Source: Anaerosolibacter sp.
GTDB taxonomy: Bacteria; Bacillota; Clostridia; Peptostreptococcales; Thermotaleaceae
DNA: 64,000 nt
Assembly: GCF_029240175.1 (NCBI RefSeq)
Contig: NZ_JARBTM010000016.1
Location: forward strand, 215,352 to 279,351
Direction: 5' to 3'
The position numbers and the translations under genes were made by a program. Every line of letters begins with the position of its first letter. Positions within the stretch are counted from its first letter, which is position 1. The notes below the pieces were generated by a model. The model was not told the DNA's origin and did not search any database. It worked only from the letters and a program-made list of their open reading frames with translations. This document shows, one piece after another, positions 27,566 through 36,737 of this stretch.

Positions 27566-27739
27566 CTTACTTCCTCCTTATATTGGTTTAACAATCCACT
27601 AACATTATATCATTTTTCAGGTGAAAACAAACATTATTTTCTAGGGATTTATCTCTCCTTTACTCAATGTTCACTATGATATCTATCCTTTTTATTATCC
27701 CTTTAAACAATATCTTCTAAACAGTAAAATTTTTATGAC

Positions 27740-27845
27740 TTATACACAAGTTTATCCAAAATATACCCTTTATGCGCAAAAAGTCCTATTTTTTATCAAC
27801 TTATCCACAATGTTATTCACATTTCCACACAGTTTTTGTGGACAT
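27740..27845. promoter_or_regulatory. cluster of DnaA boxes
   Basis: Within 82 bp are three exact TTATNCACA boxes: TTATACACA (27740-27748), TTATCCACA (27801-27809) and TTATTCACA (27813-27821). One-mismatch TTATCCAAA (27752-27760) and weaker ATTTCCACA (27821-27829) and opposite-strand TGTGGACAT (27837-27845) are also present. The flanking DNA is AT-rich. It lies between the DUF1858 gene and the GNAT gene, partly inside the 3' end of the latter. dnaA is not in this window, so I read it as a secondary DnaA-binding or titration site. Bases 27566-27739 hold no gene. Confidence 0.75.
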
Positions 27846-28445
27846 GCTGTTAATACTGTGTTCATAATTCCTTTTTTTCAATTCCATTTTCACATATTTT
27901 GTCATCATACCACAATTCGATGGAATAAATATTTCCTCGAAATCCTGATACTTTGGGTTATAAAATATCTCGGCGGTCTGATCCTCAAATTCCATGATTT
28001 CTTCCCCAATTACTTCAAATCCGCATTTTTTATAGCATCGAATGGCCCGTTTATTGTACACAGCTGCTCGCAGTGTAATGGTTCGCATTCTCATCCGCCG
28101 AAAATAATATTCTAAAAAAGCCTGAATCCCATCGGTCCCATAGCCTTGATTCATATGATGGGGATCTAGAACAATTCCCAATTCTGCTTCACCCGTAAAC
28201 CAGTTCATATCTCGAATAGAAAGAAATCCTATAATTTCATTCTCTAGATTTTCTATTACAAAGCTCTTTTTTCTGAACTTTCCTGTCTTTAATCTATACC
28301 ATTCGTCTCGCTCTTGCTTGCTTAAGTGAGGAAAATTATAGTGAAAAAATAATGGATTCGTATGCTTTCCCCAATTCCGCATTCGATCCACATCTTCCCT
28401 CTCTAATTTCCTAATTTTTGTTTTTTCCCCAATGGCAATCCACAC
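27813..28445 (-). CDS. GNAT-family N-acetyltransferase (RimJ-like)
   Basis: The GNAT core spans IRKLEREDVDRMRNWGKHTN (about residue 10) to RCYKKCGFEVIGEE (about 150), with acetyl-CoA loop NQGYGTDG (about 120) and beta-bulge residues ELGIVLDPHHM. The GTG at 28445 follows AGGGGG by about 9 nt and gives 210 aa; the frame is open 42 codons further but lacks a convincing site. The C-terminal extension (MTKYVKMELKKRN..., ending near VWKCE) is encoded partly by DnaA boxes. The substrate is unknown. Confidence 0.85.
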   Translation of the reverse strand: MWIAIGEKTKIRKLEREDVDRMRNWGKHTNPLFFHYNFPHLSKQERDEWYRLKTGKFRKKSFVIENLENEIIGFLSIRDMNWFTGEAELGIVLDPHHMNQGYGTDGIQAFLEYYFRRMRMRTITLRAAVYNKRAIRCYKKCGFEVIGEEIMEFEDQTAEIFYNPKYQDFEEIFIPSNCGMMTKYVKMELKKRNYEHSINSMSTKTVWKCE

Positions 28446-28562
28446 GATGCTGTTCCCCCTACCCACTGTATGTATTGAAAGCTTACCTCTCTGATTATTA
28501 TGACCTTTTTTATAAAAATATTCTACTCTCTCCCCAGTCATCCCTTCTTTAAACTTCTTTAA

Positions 28563-28596
28563 ACAAAACAAAAAAGATAGTCCTTTTCAGACTATC
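28563..28596 (-). terminator. terminator of the ferritin-like gene
   Basis: GATAGTC and GACTATC stem with a minus-strand TTTTTTGTTTTG run. It lies about 85 bases past the ferritin-like gene. Confidence 0.8.
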
Positions 28597-28679
28597 CCCA
28601 TTGCTGTATTGATAACAGTAACGATTTTCACAGCATGATCTCTAAACATACTATATTTCTTTAAACCTGCGATTTCTGT

Positions 28680-29168
28680 CTATTGCCCTTGCGCTTTAAC
28701 CAGTGTTTTCATCTTATGTAGATGCTTGATTTCCTCTTTTATTAGACGATCCAATACTTTTCTTGTTCTTTCATGCTTCGTATGGTTTAGAACTGCCTCA
28801 TAAAATAAAATTGCATCCTTTTCTGCTTGTATCCCAATCAACAGCGCTTCTTTCACGCTTGAAACATTCCTTACACGATAGTTTGTTAACCCGTTTGTAT
28901 TGAATATAGCCGTTTCACTGATTGCCCTCAGATAGGCTGAAATTGGCTCTTCATAGAAGCTATATTCCTCTTCCTTTGTAACCCTTTTATAAATGTCCTG
29001 AAAGGTCTTAATATGATCCATTTCTTCTTCCGCTAGATGTAGAAACATCTCTTTTATCTGTGGATCATCATATTGCCCAGCTGCCTCTGTATAGAAGCGA
29101 TGTCCTTCTTCTTCAGCACCTATGGCAATCTTTAACACATCCACTTCATTTAAACCCTCTCCAGCCAC
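28680..29168 (-). CDS. ferritin-like/rubrerythrin-type diiron protein
   Basis: This 162-aa four-helix protein has two paired iron-binding helices: EEEGHRFYTEAA with EEEMDHIKTF, then AEKDAILFYEAV with KEEIKHLHKM. These E and ExxH residues form a diiron centre as in rubrerythrin and ferritin. No rubredoxin-like Cys4 domain follows, so electron supply must come from a partner. A role in peroxide or oxygen protection, or iron storage, is typical for anaerobes. It lies between the GNAT gene and dnaB, with a terminator. Confidence 0.9.
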   Translation of the reverse strand: MAGEGLNEVDVLKIAIGAEEEGHRFYTEAAGQYDDPQIKEMFLHLAEEEMDHIKTFQDIYKRVTKEEEYSFYEEPISAYLRAISETAIFNTNGLTNYRVRNVSSVKEALLIGIQAEKDAILFYEAVLNHTKHERTRKVLDRLIKEEIKHLHKMKTLVKAQGQ

Positions 29169-29282
29169 ATTGAATCCCTCCCTCTATCGAATAATATTTT
29201 ATCTGTTGTTATCATCCCCGTAGGAATTTGGTTCAAGGTTATTCATTTTCAGAAATAGTATATTTTAGATCTCCATGATGGA

Positions 29283-30614
29283 TCAATCTCTGAATTTCTC
29301 TAGGTTTACAAACTTTGTAAATTGTCCAAGCCATGCCAACTCCACCGTACCTGTAGAACCGTTACGCTGTTTTGCAATAATTACTTCTCCGATATTCTTC
29401 TTCTCACTGTCAGGATGATAGTACTCATCTCTGTATAGGAACATAACGATATCGGCATCCTGCTCGATGGCTCCAGACTCTCTAAGGTCAGAAAGGATCG
29501 GTCGATGATCGGCTCTTAACTCCGCTGCACGGGAAAGCTGGGAAAGGGCTACTACAGGACAATCCATTTCCCTGGCAAGACCCTTTAGGTTACGGGAGAT
29601 TGCTGAAATCTCCTGCTGTCGACTCTCAACCTTTCCATCGCCGCTCATAAGCTGCAGGTAATCAATCATGATCATGTCTAATCCATGTTCCATCTTAAGC
29701 TTTCGGCACTTCGCCTTCATCTCCATAACTGTAATTCCTGGCGTATCGTCAATAAAAACCTTTGCTTGGGCTAACGGCCCCATGGCTTTCGCTAACCTTG
29801 GCCATTCGTCCTCGGAAAGGGTACCATTTCTGATCTTCTGGATCTCAATGTGGGATTCAGCACTGAGCATACGCTGCACCAGCTGCTCTTTAGACATCTC
29901 CAGGCTGAATACTGCCACGGCAGCGCCGCCTTTTAATGCTGCATTTTGAACGAGATTCAGAGAAAATGCTGTTTTTCCCATGGAAGGTCTGGCGGCAACT
30001 AGGATCAAGTCCGACCGCTGAAGACCAGAGGTTTTTCTATCGATATCCGAGAAGCCCGTGGTAATCCCTGTAATACCGCCCTTGCTTTGATAAAGCTCTT
30101 CTATTTTATTAAAGCTTTCCAAAAGGATTTCTTTGATGGGACTAAAGCCCTCCTGAGACCTGCTTTGGGAAATGTTGAATATATTTTTTTCGGCCAGATC
30201 TAATATGCTGTTTAACTCGTCCTCTGCTTGATATCCTTTGTCCAAAATTTCTGAAGAAGCCTTGATCAATCGGCGAAGAATGGCCTTCTCTTCTACAATT
30301 TTAGAATAGTATTTTACATTGGTCGTCGTCGGCACCGCTGAAGACAAGCTTGCTAGATAACTTATGCCCCCTATGGCATCCAATATCTGCCGCTGGGATA
30401 ACTCCTCCGAAAGGGTGACCATATCAACAGGCTCATTTCGGTTATACAGGTCAATGATGGCATCAAAAACCTCTTTATGGGCTTCCTTATAAAAATCATC
30501 GCCTCGTATGATCTCCGAAGCAGTGATAATCGCTTCCCGATCTAGAATCATAGCACCTAGAACGGATTGCTCTGCATCAATATTATGGGGCGGAATTCTT
30601 CCCAAGTATTCCAT
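29283..30614 (-). CDS. dnaB: replicative DNA helicase
   Basis: DnaB is a hexameric RecA-like helicase. The N-terminal domain (PPHNIDAEQSVLGAMILD) binds primase and loader. A hinge (GGITGITTGFSDIDR) leads to the ATPase core with Walker A ARPSMGKTAF (about 208) and Walker B MIMIDYLQLM (about 305). The arginine finger region RESGAIEQDADIVMFLYRD is intact, and there is no intein. The 443-aa length is standard. The order gdpP-rplI-lonC-dnaB is typical of Clostridia. The DnaD/DnaI pair at 22.7-24.8 kb is probably its loader. Confidence 0.97.
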   Translation of the reverse strand: MEYLGRIPPHNIDAEQSVLGAMILDREAIITASEIIRGDDFYKEAHKEVFDAIIDLYNRNEPVDMVTLSEELSQRQILDAIGGISYLASLSSAVPTTTNVKYYSKIVEEKAILRRLIKASSEILDKGYQAEDELNSILDLAEKNIFNISQSRSQEGFSPIKEILLESFNKIEELYQSKGGITGITTGFSDIDRKTSGLQRSDLILVAARPSMGKTAFSLNLVQNAALKGGAAVAVFSLEMSKEQLVQRMLSAESHIEIQKIRNGTLSEDEWPRLAKAMGPLAQAKVFIDDTPGITVMEMKAKCRKLKMEHGLDMIMIDYLQLMSGDGKVESRQQEISAISRNLKGLAREMDCPVVALSQLSRAAELRADHRPILSDLRESGAIEQDADIVMFLYRDEYYHPDSEKKNIGEVIIAKQRNGSTGTVELAWLGQFTKFVNLEKFRD

Positions 30615-30655
30615 TCTAAATCCTCCTCACACACTCACCCTTGGTATAACTATAG

Positions 30656-30693
30656 CAAAAGCCAGAGACAAGGTTAAAAGAACCTCTTCTGGC
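30656..30693 (-). terminator. terminator after lonC
   Basis: GCCAGA and TCTGGC arms with a second inner pairing (AGGTT/AACCT), followed by TTTTGCT on the minus strand. It separates lonC from dnaB. Confidence 0.7.
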
Positions 30694-30728
30694 CTTATCT
30701 TTCATCCATATCCTTCTTATTCTCATCA

Positions 30729-32642
30729 CTATACTAACATAATTTCCAATACTTCTTCAATCGTTTCTACAGGGATAATCTCTACCCCTTCACAGTTCAG
30801 GTGAACATCCTTCATGTTCTCCTTTGGAAGGATTACCTTTTTCATTCCTTCCTGCTTTGCACCATAAATCTTCTCATTGATACCGCCCACAGGCTTTATT
30901 CTTCCTCGAATGGAAATTTCCCCTGTTATAGCTATATCCTGTCGTACAGGTCTGTCTTTTATAGCACTGATAATGGCGGTTACAATCGCTGCCCCGGCTG
31001 AAGGCCCATCGATGTTTCCGCCCCCGATAGCATTTACGTGAACGTCATAGTCTGTCAGAAGTTCTCCCGTGGTCTTCCGTACCAAGGATGCGGCATTGAA
31101 CAAGGAGTCCTTGGTCATGGTTCCTGCCATATCATTAAATCGCAGGTTTCCTCTGCCTTTCTCTATGGCATCAAAGACTACACACTCCATCTCTAAGACA
31201 GAGCCTAAAAATCCATGGACACCTAAGCCAAAAACCTTACCGATTTCTGGGACTTCACTGGCCTTATGGGTAGCCATAGGTGCCAAGCGGCTCATTTGCA
31301 CTACTTCTAAAATATGCTTTTTCGTAATATAAACATCTTTGTGTTCTCCTTGCTCATATAGGGCCATGCTATAACCATCGGAAAGCAGATTGATCGCCTT
31401 CCTTCCTTCAATGGTATACTGGCTGATGAGCTTGGCAACTTCTTCATCTAACTTAACTTTCAACCGCCCAGCTGCTCTTCTTACAATATCCTCTATATGT
31501 TGGGAGGACAGTGGTTCGAAAAATACCTCAGCACATCTGGACCGAAGGGCAGGATTAATCTCACTAGGCTGCCTTGTGGTAGCACCAATCAAGACAAAGT
31601 CTGCAGGTGCTCCATCATTAAAAAGTTTTTTTACGTATAAAGGTACCGCTGGATTGTCTGGATCATAGTAAGCAGAATCAAACTCTACCCGCTTGTCCTC
31701 TAAGACCTTTAGCAGTTTATTCTGGAGGGTCATGTCCAACTCTCCAATTTCATCAATAAACAGTACGCCGCCATGGGCCTCTGTTACAAGACCAGGCTTT
31801 GGCTCTGGTATTCCCACCTCTGCCAAATCCTTTTTACTGCCTTGATAGATGGGATCATGGACAGAGCCCAATAGGGGATTTGTAGACTCCCTAGGGTCCC
31901 ACCGCAGTGTAGTTCCATCTACCTCTATAAATTTCGCACCTTCATCAAAGGGCGTATGCTTCATTTTCTTTGCATGCTCTAAAGCCAATCTGGCTGCTGT
32001 TGTCTTCCCTACCCCCGGTGGACCATAAATAATGATATGCTGGGGAAAAGGAGACGCAATCTTAGATACCAGAGATTTAATGGCCTTATCTTGGCCCTCG
32101 ATATCTTCAAGCTTTGATGGCCTGAAAAGCTCCATCGCTGACTTGGATAACCGCTTAGATTCCAGCTTTTCAAGCTGGGCATACTTTTTGAAGGTATAGG
32201 CATTTTCGGGCCCTGTGGTGGTTTTTAGAATCTGCAGCTTCATTTCTTCCATATACTGCTGCTGCTTCTGTTCAATTTTCTCCAGGGTCTCCTGCTCAAT
32301 CCTATACTCTACGGTCTTCTTCGCTAACATATCGGCTAGCTTTTCTTCTATACTGCCTAATAGATTCCTGACGTCTTCTCCCTCGGGAAGCTCTTTCAAT
32401 TCTGATGAATCAAATACAACCCGATGGAGGGCTAAGACCCTATCCTCGATCTTTTCGGAATGTATCAGTTCTCCCGCCCCTGTCTTTTCAACCCGCTTGG
32501 AAACTTTCTCTGTTCCTAAAACATGGTCTAGAATTTGATAGAGAGTGGAAATCTGCTTTGGCACAAGTCCCCTCTCATTTAATTTTTCGTGAACACTTGC
32601 CATATCTGAGATCTCTGGATATTGATCAAATTGTGACGCCAT
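30729..32642 (-). CDS. lonC: Lon-family ATP-dependent protease (LonC type)
   Basis: A 637-aa protease without the long Lon substrate domain. A coiled-coil N-terminus leads to an AAA+ module (about 185-440) with Walker A GPPGVGKTTAARL and Walker B VLFIDEIGEL. The Lon S16 domain has the catalytic dyad S548 (GPSAGAAI) and K591 (NEKIYGAK). Length and place between rplI and dnaB fit the clostridial LonC group; LonB is the alternative name. It is not obviously membrane-bound and would act in regulated protein turnover. Confidence 0.9.
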   Translation of the reverse strand: MASQFDQYPEISDMASVHEKLNERGLVPKQISTLYQILDHVLGTEKVSKRVEKTGAGELIHSEKIEDRVLALHRVVFDSSELKELPEGEDVRNLLGSIEEKLADMLAKKTVEYRIEQETLEKIEQKQQQYMEEMKLQILKTTTGPENAYTFKKYAQLEKLESKRLSKSAMELFRPSKLEDIEGQDKAIKSLVSKIASPFPQHIIIYGPPGVGKTTAARLALEHAKKMKHTPFDEGAKFIEVDGTTLRWDPRESTNPLLGSVHDPIYQGSKKDLAEVGIPEPKPGLVTEAHGGVLFIDEIGELDMTLQNKLLKVLEDKRVEFDSAYYDPDNPAVPLYVKKLFNDGAPADFVLIGATTRQPSEINPALRSRCAEVFFEPLSSQHIEDIVRRAAGRLKVKLDEEVAKLISQYTIEGRKAINLLSDGYSMALYEQGEHKDVYITKKHILEVVQMSRLAPMATHKASEVPEIGKVFGLGVHGFLGSVLEMECVVFDAIEKGRGNLRFNDMAGTMTKDSLFNAASLVRKTTGELLTDYDVHVNAIGGGNIDGPSAGAAIVTAIISAIKDRPVRQDIAITGEISIRGRIKPVGGINEKIYGAKQEGMKKVILPKENMKDVHLNCEGVEIIPVETIEEVLEIMLV

Positions 32643-32655
32643 GGGTATCTCCCTT

Positions 32656-33102
32656 CTATTCTGCTACAACCTCTACTTTTAATCTTGCTGCTACTTCTGG
32701 ATAAACTTTGATTTCTACAAATACTGCACCTAATTCTCTGATTGGATTATCCAAATGCATCTTACGCTTATCAATCTTAACTTTATGCTGCTTCTCCAAC
32801 GCCTCTGCAATATCCTTTGAAGTAATGGAACCAAACAATCTTCCACCATCGCCTGCTTTTCCTTTTAGGTTTACAGTAAGCTGAGATATCTTATCGGCCA
32901 AAGCCTTCGCTTCTGCCAGTTCTTCTTGCTTCTTTCTCTCCTCAGCAGCTTTTTGCTTCTCCAGCACCTTCATGCCGCCTTCAGTCGCCTCTTTGGCAAG
33001 TCCTCTAGGGAATAAATAGTTTCTGGCATGTCCATCACTGGCATTTACTACATCTCCAGCTTTACCCATTCCTTTTACATCCTTTAATAAAATCACCTTC
33101 AT
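32656..33102 (-). CDS. rplI: ribosomal protein L9
   Basis: L9 is a 148-aa large-subunit protein with the N-terminal RNA-binding domain ([33 protein letters not shown]), a long connecting helix (about 41-75, Lys/Glu rich) and a C-terminal domain. The length is normal. It overlaps gdpP by 4 bases (ATGA), so the two are translationally coupled, as in many Firmicutes. Confidence 0.98.
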   Translation of the reverse strand: MKVILLKDVKGMGKAGDVVNASDGHARNYLFPRGLAKEATEGGMKVLEKQKAAEERKKQEELAEAKALADKISQLTVNLKGKAGDGGRLFGSITSKDIAEALEKQHKVKIDKRKMHLDNPIRELGAVFVEIKVYPEVAARLKVEVVAE

Positions 33103-35096
33103 TTTACTTCACCTTCCTCAAAATATTCATCTATTGCTTTGATCAGCATTTCCCTTGCTTCTTCTAACCCCACATTGGTCAGCTGGGTTCCTGCAACTGT
33201 TAAGTGACCCCCTCCGCCTAGCTTTTCAAGGATCACTTGCACATTGATATCGCCCAAAGACCTTCCACTAATAAATGATTCCTCATTATCCCGCACGCCC
33301 AATACGAAGGATGCCATGATTCCCCGGATATCCAACAATTCGTCGGCAGCTTGGGCAGCAACTAAGCTGGCGTTATGGGTTCCCTTTGGACAAATGGATA
33401 TGGCGATATTTCGGCCAATATCCTCAGCATTTTTTACCACCTGGGCTCTCGCCACAAAGGTTTGCAAATCATCTTGAAATAACTGCCGGACGCTGGTAGT
33501 ATCGGCTCCAGCCCTACGAAGCAGTGACGCCGCTTCAAAGGTTCTAACACCTGTTTTAAAGGAGAAATTTTTTGTATCCACTGTAATCCCCGCCAGAAGA
33601 GCTTCCGCTTCTACCTTTTCCAAGGTCAGCTTATCCTCCATATATTGAAGAATCTCCGTTACCAGCTCACAGGTAGAGGACGCATAGGGTTCCAAATATG
33701 TAAGCACAGTATTATCAATAAACTCTGCACCCCTTCGATGATGGTCAATCAATACAATCTTGTCTGCCTTCTGTATAGCCTCTGGACATTGGGTAAATCC
33801 AGGGCGATGGGTATCTACTACCACTAGCAGCGTCTGTTCATCCACCTGTTCCAGCACATCTTCGCAATCGATCATACGATATTCCCCATGCTGCGTCACA
33901 CGTTCATAAAGATTCTCTATGGCCGGGTTGACCCCGTCAAAAACAATATAAGCTTCTTTTCCTCTGCTTTTCACAGCCTTGTATACGCCAATAGCCGCTC
34001 CGAAGCTATCCATATCCGGGATCTTATGTCCCATGATAATGACTTTGCTGGACTGATCTATAAGCTGCCGTAAAGCATGGGCAATGACCCTTGCCTTTAC
34101 CTTATTTCTCTTCTCAACAGCCTTGGTCTTTCCACCATAAAAACTCAAAGTATCAATCTTCTTGACAACAGCTTGATCTCCGCCTCTTCCCAAGGCTAGA
34201 TCTACACCAGCCCTTGCAAACTCCTCCAGCTGTATCGGTGTTTTTCCATTCACACCTACCCCTATACTTAAGGTAATAGGAATCTCATTCCCCACTTGTA
34301 TTTCCCGGATTTCATCAAGTATGGCAAATCTTTTTGACTCCAATCGTTCTAGATACTTATGCTCAAAGAATACTATGTATTTATCCTTTGTATATCTTTT
34401 CACTACAGCATTCATTCTGCTCGCCCAAAGCGTCACTCTCCGGTCAATCTCTGCCGTAACCATCGGTCGGTTGGCTTCCTCCATACCTTGAATTACATCA
34501 TCATAGTTATCTACCTGAATCAATGCGATATCTGGCTTTTCTTCATTATATTTCACCTTGAGATTCTGGAAATGGGTAATATCAATCCAATATAACATAA
34601 TGATATATCGGGACTCATAGTCATTTGTTATTTTAACTATATTATAGAGGACTTTATAATGTCTATCATTAATTGTTACCTCTGTTACCATATCTTTTTT
34701 GTCTTGCAAAATATTGCTGACTTTTAATCCAGAAATCAAATCCTCAATGTCTTTCTCTAGTATATCCTTGACATCCACCATTTCGGCAAACTTGGGATTA
34801 TACCATGCAATGCTGCCATCAAATTCTACAATGGCCAAGGGAATCGGAAGGTTGAGGATAGCATGTTTCGTTGCAGAATCGATATCTGAGGACAAGCTTT
34901 CGATATAGCTGGTCCACATTTCCTTTCGATCATGCTGGGTCTTCCAGTGGTGATAAATCAGATATACTAATACAAAAATACCGATTCCACCAATAAATAG
35001 ATTGTAATAGGCCAGAATCGAGATAAATACAGTCATGATCCATAGATGTATCTTTGTATCGGGCACCAGCATTTTTATAAATCGTTTATTTCCCAT
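33099..35096 (-). CDS. gdpP: cyclic-di-AMP phosphodiesterase GdpP
   Basis: GdpP hydrolyses c-di-AMP at the membrane. Two N-terminal helices (about 9-50) lead to a PAS-like domain (about 75-170) and a degenerate GGDEF (about 180-305). A DHH-DHHA1 catalytic half follows, with [11 protein letters not shown] (about 355), VVVDTHRP and LIDHHRR; the C-terminal DHHA1 has [10 protein letters not shown]. The ATG at 35096 lies 8 nt after AGGAG; GTG at 35105 overlaps it. It follows the YybS-like gene by 18 bp and precedes rplI. Confidence 0.96.
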   Translation of the reverse strand: MGNKRFIKMLVPDTKIHLWIMTVFISILAYYNLFIGGIGIFVLVYLIYHHWKTQHDRKEMWTSYIESLSSDIDSATKHAILNLPIPLAIVEFDGSIAWYNPKFAEMVDVKDILEKDIEDLISGLKVSNILQDKKDMVTEVTINDRHYKVLYNIVKITNDYESRYIIMLYWIDITHFQNLKVKYNEEKPDIALIQVDNYDDVIQGMEEANRPMVTAEIDRRVTLWASRMNAVVKRYTKDKYIVFFEHKYLERLESKRFAILDEIREIQVGNEIPITLSIGVGVNGKTPIQLEEFARAGVDLALGRGGDQAVVKKIDTLSFYGGKTKAVEKRNKVKARVIAHALRQLIDQSSKVIIMGHKIPDMDSFGAAIGVYKAVKSRGKEAYIVFDGVNPAIENLYERVTQHGEYRMIDCEDVLEQVDEQTLLVVVDTHRPGFTQCPEAIQKADKIVLIDHHRRGAEFIDNTVLTYLEPYASSTCELVTEILQYMEDKLTLEKVEAEALLAGITVDTKNFSFKTGVRTFEAASLLRRAGADTTSVRQLFQDDLQTFVARAQVVKNAEDIGRNIAISICPKGTHNASLVAAQAADELLDIRGIMASFVLGVRDNEESFISGRSLGDINVQVILEKLGGGGHLTVAGTQLTNVGLEEAREMLIKAIDEYFEEGEVK

Positions 35097-35114
35097 GGGC
35101 TGCACTCCTATAAA

Positions 35115-36068
35115 TTAACCTAACTTTTTTAGTTTTCTAAAATCCACAAATACATCTATAAGCCCTAAAATAACAGCCATCAAGCCACCCGCTGGGCTAA
35201 ACAACACATATACAAATACAAAGGTTCTATATAATCTGCCCAGACGGTATTTTTCTATCAAAAAACTGATCACTGCAAGGCCCTGAATAAAAAAAGCTGC
35301 CCTGAAAAGCAATGATACATTGGCTGATAATGTATTGAAATCTACAACCCGAATGTACTGGGTCAGGTACGTTAGCAATAAGATGATTACCGTACCCATA
35401 ACAATGCTGTCAGGCAGCCTAAAATACTTAAATTGTGGAAATATCGGTGTTCGATCTCCCACCTTGTTCAGTATATACGCTGTTAATAAATAATTAATAT
35501 ACGAAAAGGCTACGGAAATTAAAATCAATATGGATGGAAATGTCATACCAAAAATCACAATAAATGCTTCATAGGCCGTTTCCATTTGCCCTAACTTGTC
35601 AGGTTCTATACCCATACCGCTATACAGGGATATGGCCATATCCTTGGACTGATTTAGCATATTCATGAGGCCATGTACCACATTGTTTCCCATGGCCAAT
35701 GAGATTACCCCCATGATCAAAACAATAGAAGCTACAAATGAAACGATTCCTCCCGCCCATATCTTCATAGGATCGTATCTCTTATCCATCATATAACCCA
35801 TCGTAATGGCTACGATACTGGTCAAAGAGAACAATATGGCTGTAGACCAAATACCGATAAGCCCGACAACAATTGTACCCGTTATACCAATTGAAAGTAG
35901 TTCAACATATAAGCCTTGCCTTTTTCCAAGTATCATAAAAGGTACTGGTAGTAAAAATAGCAGAATCGTCAGGAACGGTATATAATTACCAATAATCGTA
36001 AATAGGCTTGCAATGCCAATGATCATGGCAGCCTCCGCTAACGATCGTGCTTTGTTCTGTTTTTCCAA
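35115..36068 (-). CDS. yybS: YybS/DUF2232 membrane protein
   Basis: A 317-aa polytopic protein with 8-9 predicted helices and the DUF2232 signature seen in YybS, which lies next to gdpP in most Firmicutes. The TTG start at 36068 follows GGAGGAG. The first helices read AEAAMIIGIASLFTIIGNYI and LLFLLPVPFMILGKRQG. The function is not established; a link to c-di-AMP, turgor or wall growth is suggested only by context. Confidence 0.88.
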   Translation of the reverse strand: MEKQNKARSLAEAAMIIGIASLFTIIGNYIPFLTILLFLLPVPFMILGKRQGLYVELLSIGITGTIVVGLIGIWSTAILFSLTSIVAITMGYMMDKRYDPMKIWAGGIVSFVASIVLIMGVISLAMGNNVVHGLMNMLNQSKDMAISLYSGMGIEPDKLGQMETAYEAFIVIFGMTFPSILILISVAFSYINYLLTAYILNKVGDRTPIFPQFKYFRLPDSIVMGTVIILLLTYLTQYIRVVDFNTLSANVSLLFRAAFFIQGLAVISFLIEKYRLGRLYRTFVFVYVLFSPAGGLMAVILGLIDVFVDFRKLKKLG

Positions 36069-36080
36069 ATCCTGCTCCTC

Positions 36081-36407
36081 CTAGCTTCTATTTCTATCTA
36101 GATATTGTTTCAAACTGGATAAATCCCCATACCAGCCCTCCACCTTATGCTGCTCCAATATTCCCAAACGGATTTTGTCCTCAATCCGCATATCGATGGT
36201 CGCAAAGTTAATGCCTAAACGTTTGCCTAGTATGTAGGTCACCAGGATAATATTTGCCAATACATCAATCAAGGCATCCTGTGTTCCCTTTACACCTCTC
36301 ACTAAAAGTTCAAACAAGGATGCAATGGTTGTCAGCAATTCGCTTTTCAGCCATTCGATCGTCTTTATGTTTTTCGTTACATCTATTTGTTGATCACCCA
36401 TCGCCAT
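36081..36407 (-). CDS. MazG-like family protein
   Basis: A 108-aa helical protein, MAMGDQQIDVTKNIKTIEWLKSEL..., resembling the clostridial MazG-like domain that sits upstream of yybS and gdpP. It keeps the general MazG helix pattern (LLTTIASLFELL, ALIDVLANIILVTYILGKRLG) but not an obvious full EExxD metal site, so pyrophosphohydrolase activity is doubtful. It precedes yybS by 12 bp and is likely the first gene of that operon. Bases 36408-36737 show no gene I can support. Confidence 0.75.
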   Translation of the reverse strand: MAMGDQQIDVTKNIKTIEWLKSELLTTIASLFELLVRGVKGTQDALIDVLANIILVTYILGKRLGINFATIDMRIEDKIRLGILEQHKVEGWYGDLSSLKQYLDRNRS

Positions 36408-36737
36408 AAGTATACTCTCCTCCCTTTATATACATTATAGCAGATTACCCCTTAATGTATATATTCTGCAGGAAAGATTGGACTCCTTTTTAAAATATTT
36501 TCCATTGAAACCAAAGCTATACACTTATTCTTTCTCATACGTATTCTTATTAGGTATCATAGATACTTTTTTCGTAAAAAGGCTCTTAAAATGGAATCGC
36601 TTTACAAAAATAATTGAACAAACCCCACAAAATTTTAATTTTCTGCTTTTTCAGCTGCATTCGATAATTCTTTTATAATAAACTTTTTATATCTATTGAA
36701 AACCGCTTTCATCCTAAAACCTAAGGGGTAATACATC

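Noticed and set aside
27740..27845. The main chromosomal origin
   Set aside because: dnaA, dnaN, rpmH and parAB are absent and gene order puts them to the right of the window; I keep it only as a secondary DnaA-binding cluster.
36478..36678. 66-aa + strand frame before the GGDEF-EAL gene
   Set aside because: No ribosome site, composition like AT-rich non-coding DNA, and no family resemblance.
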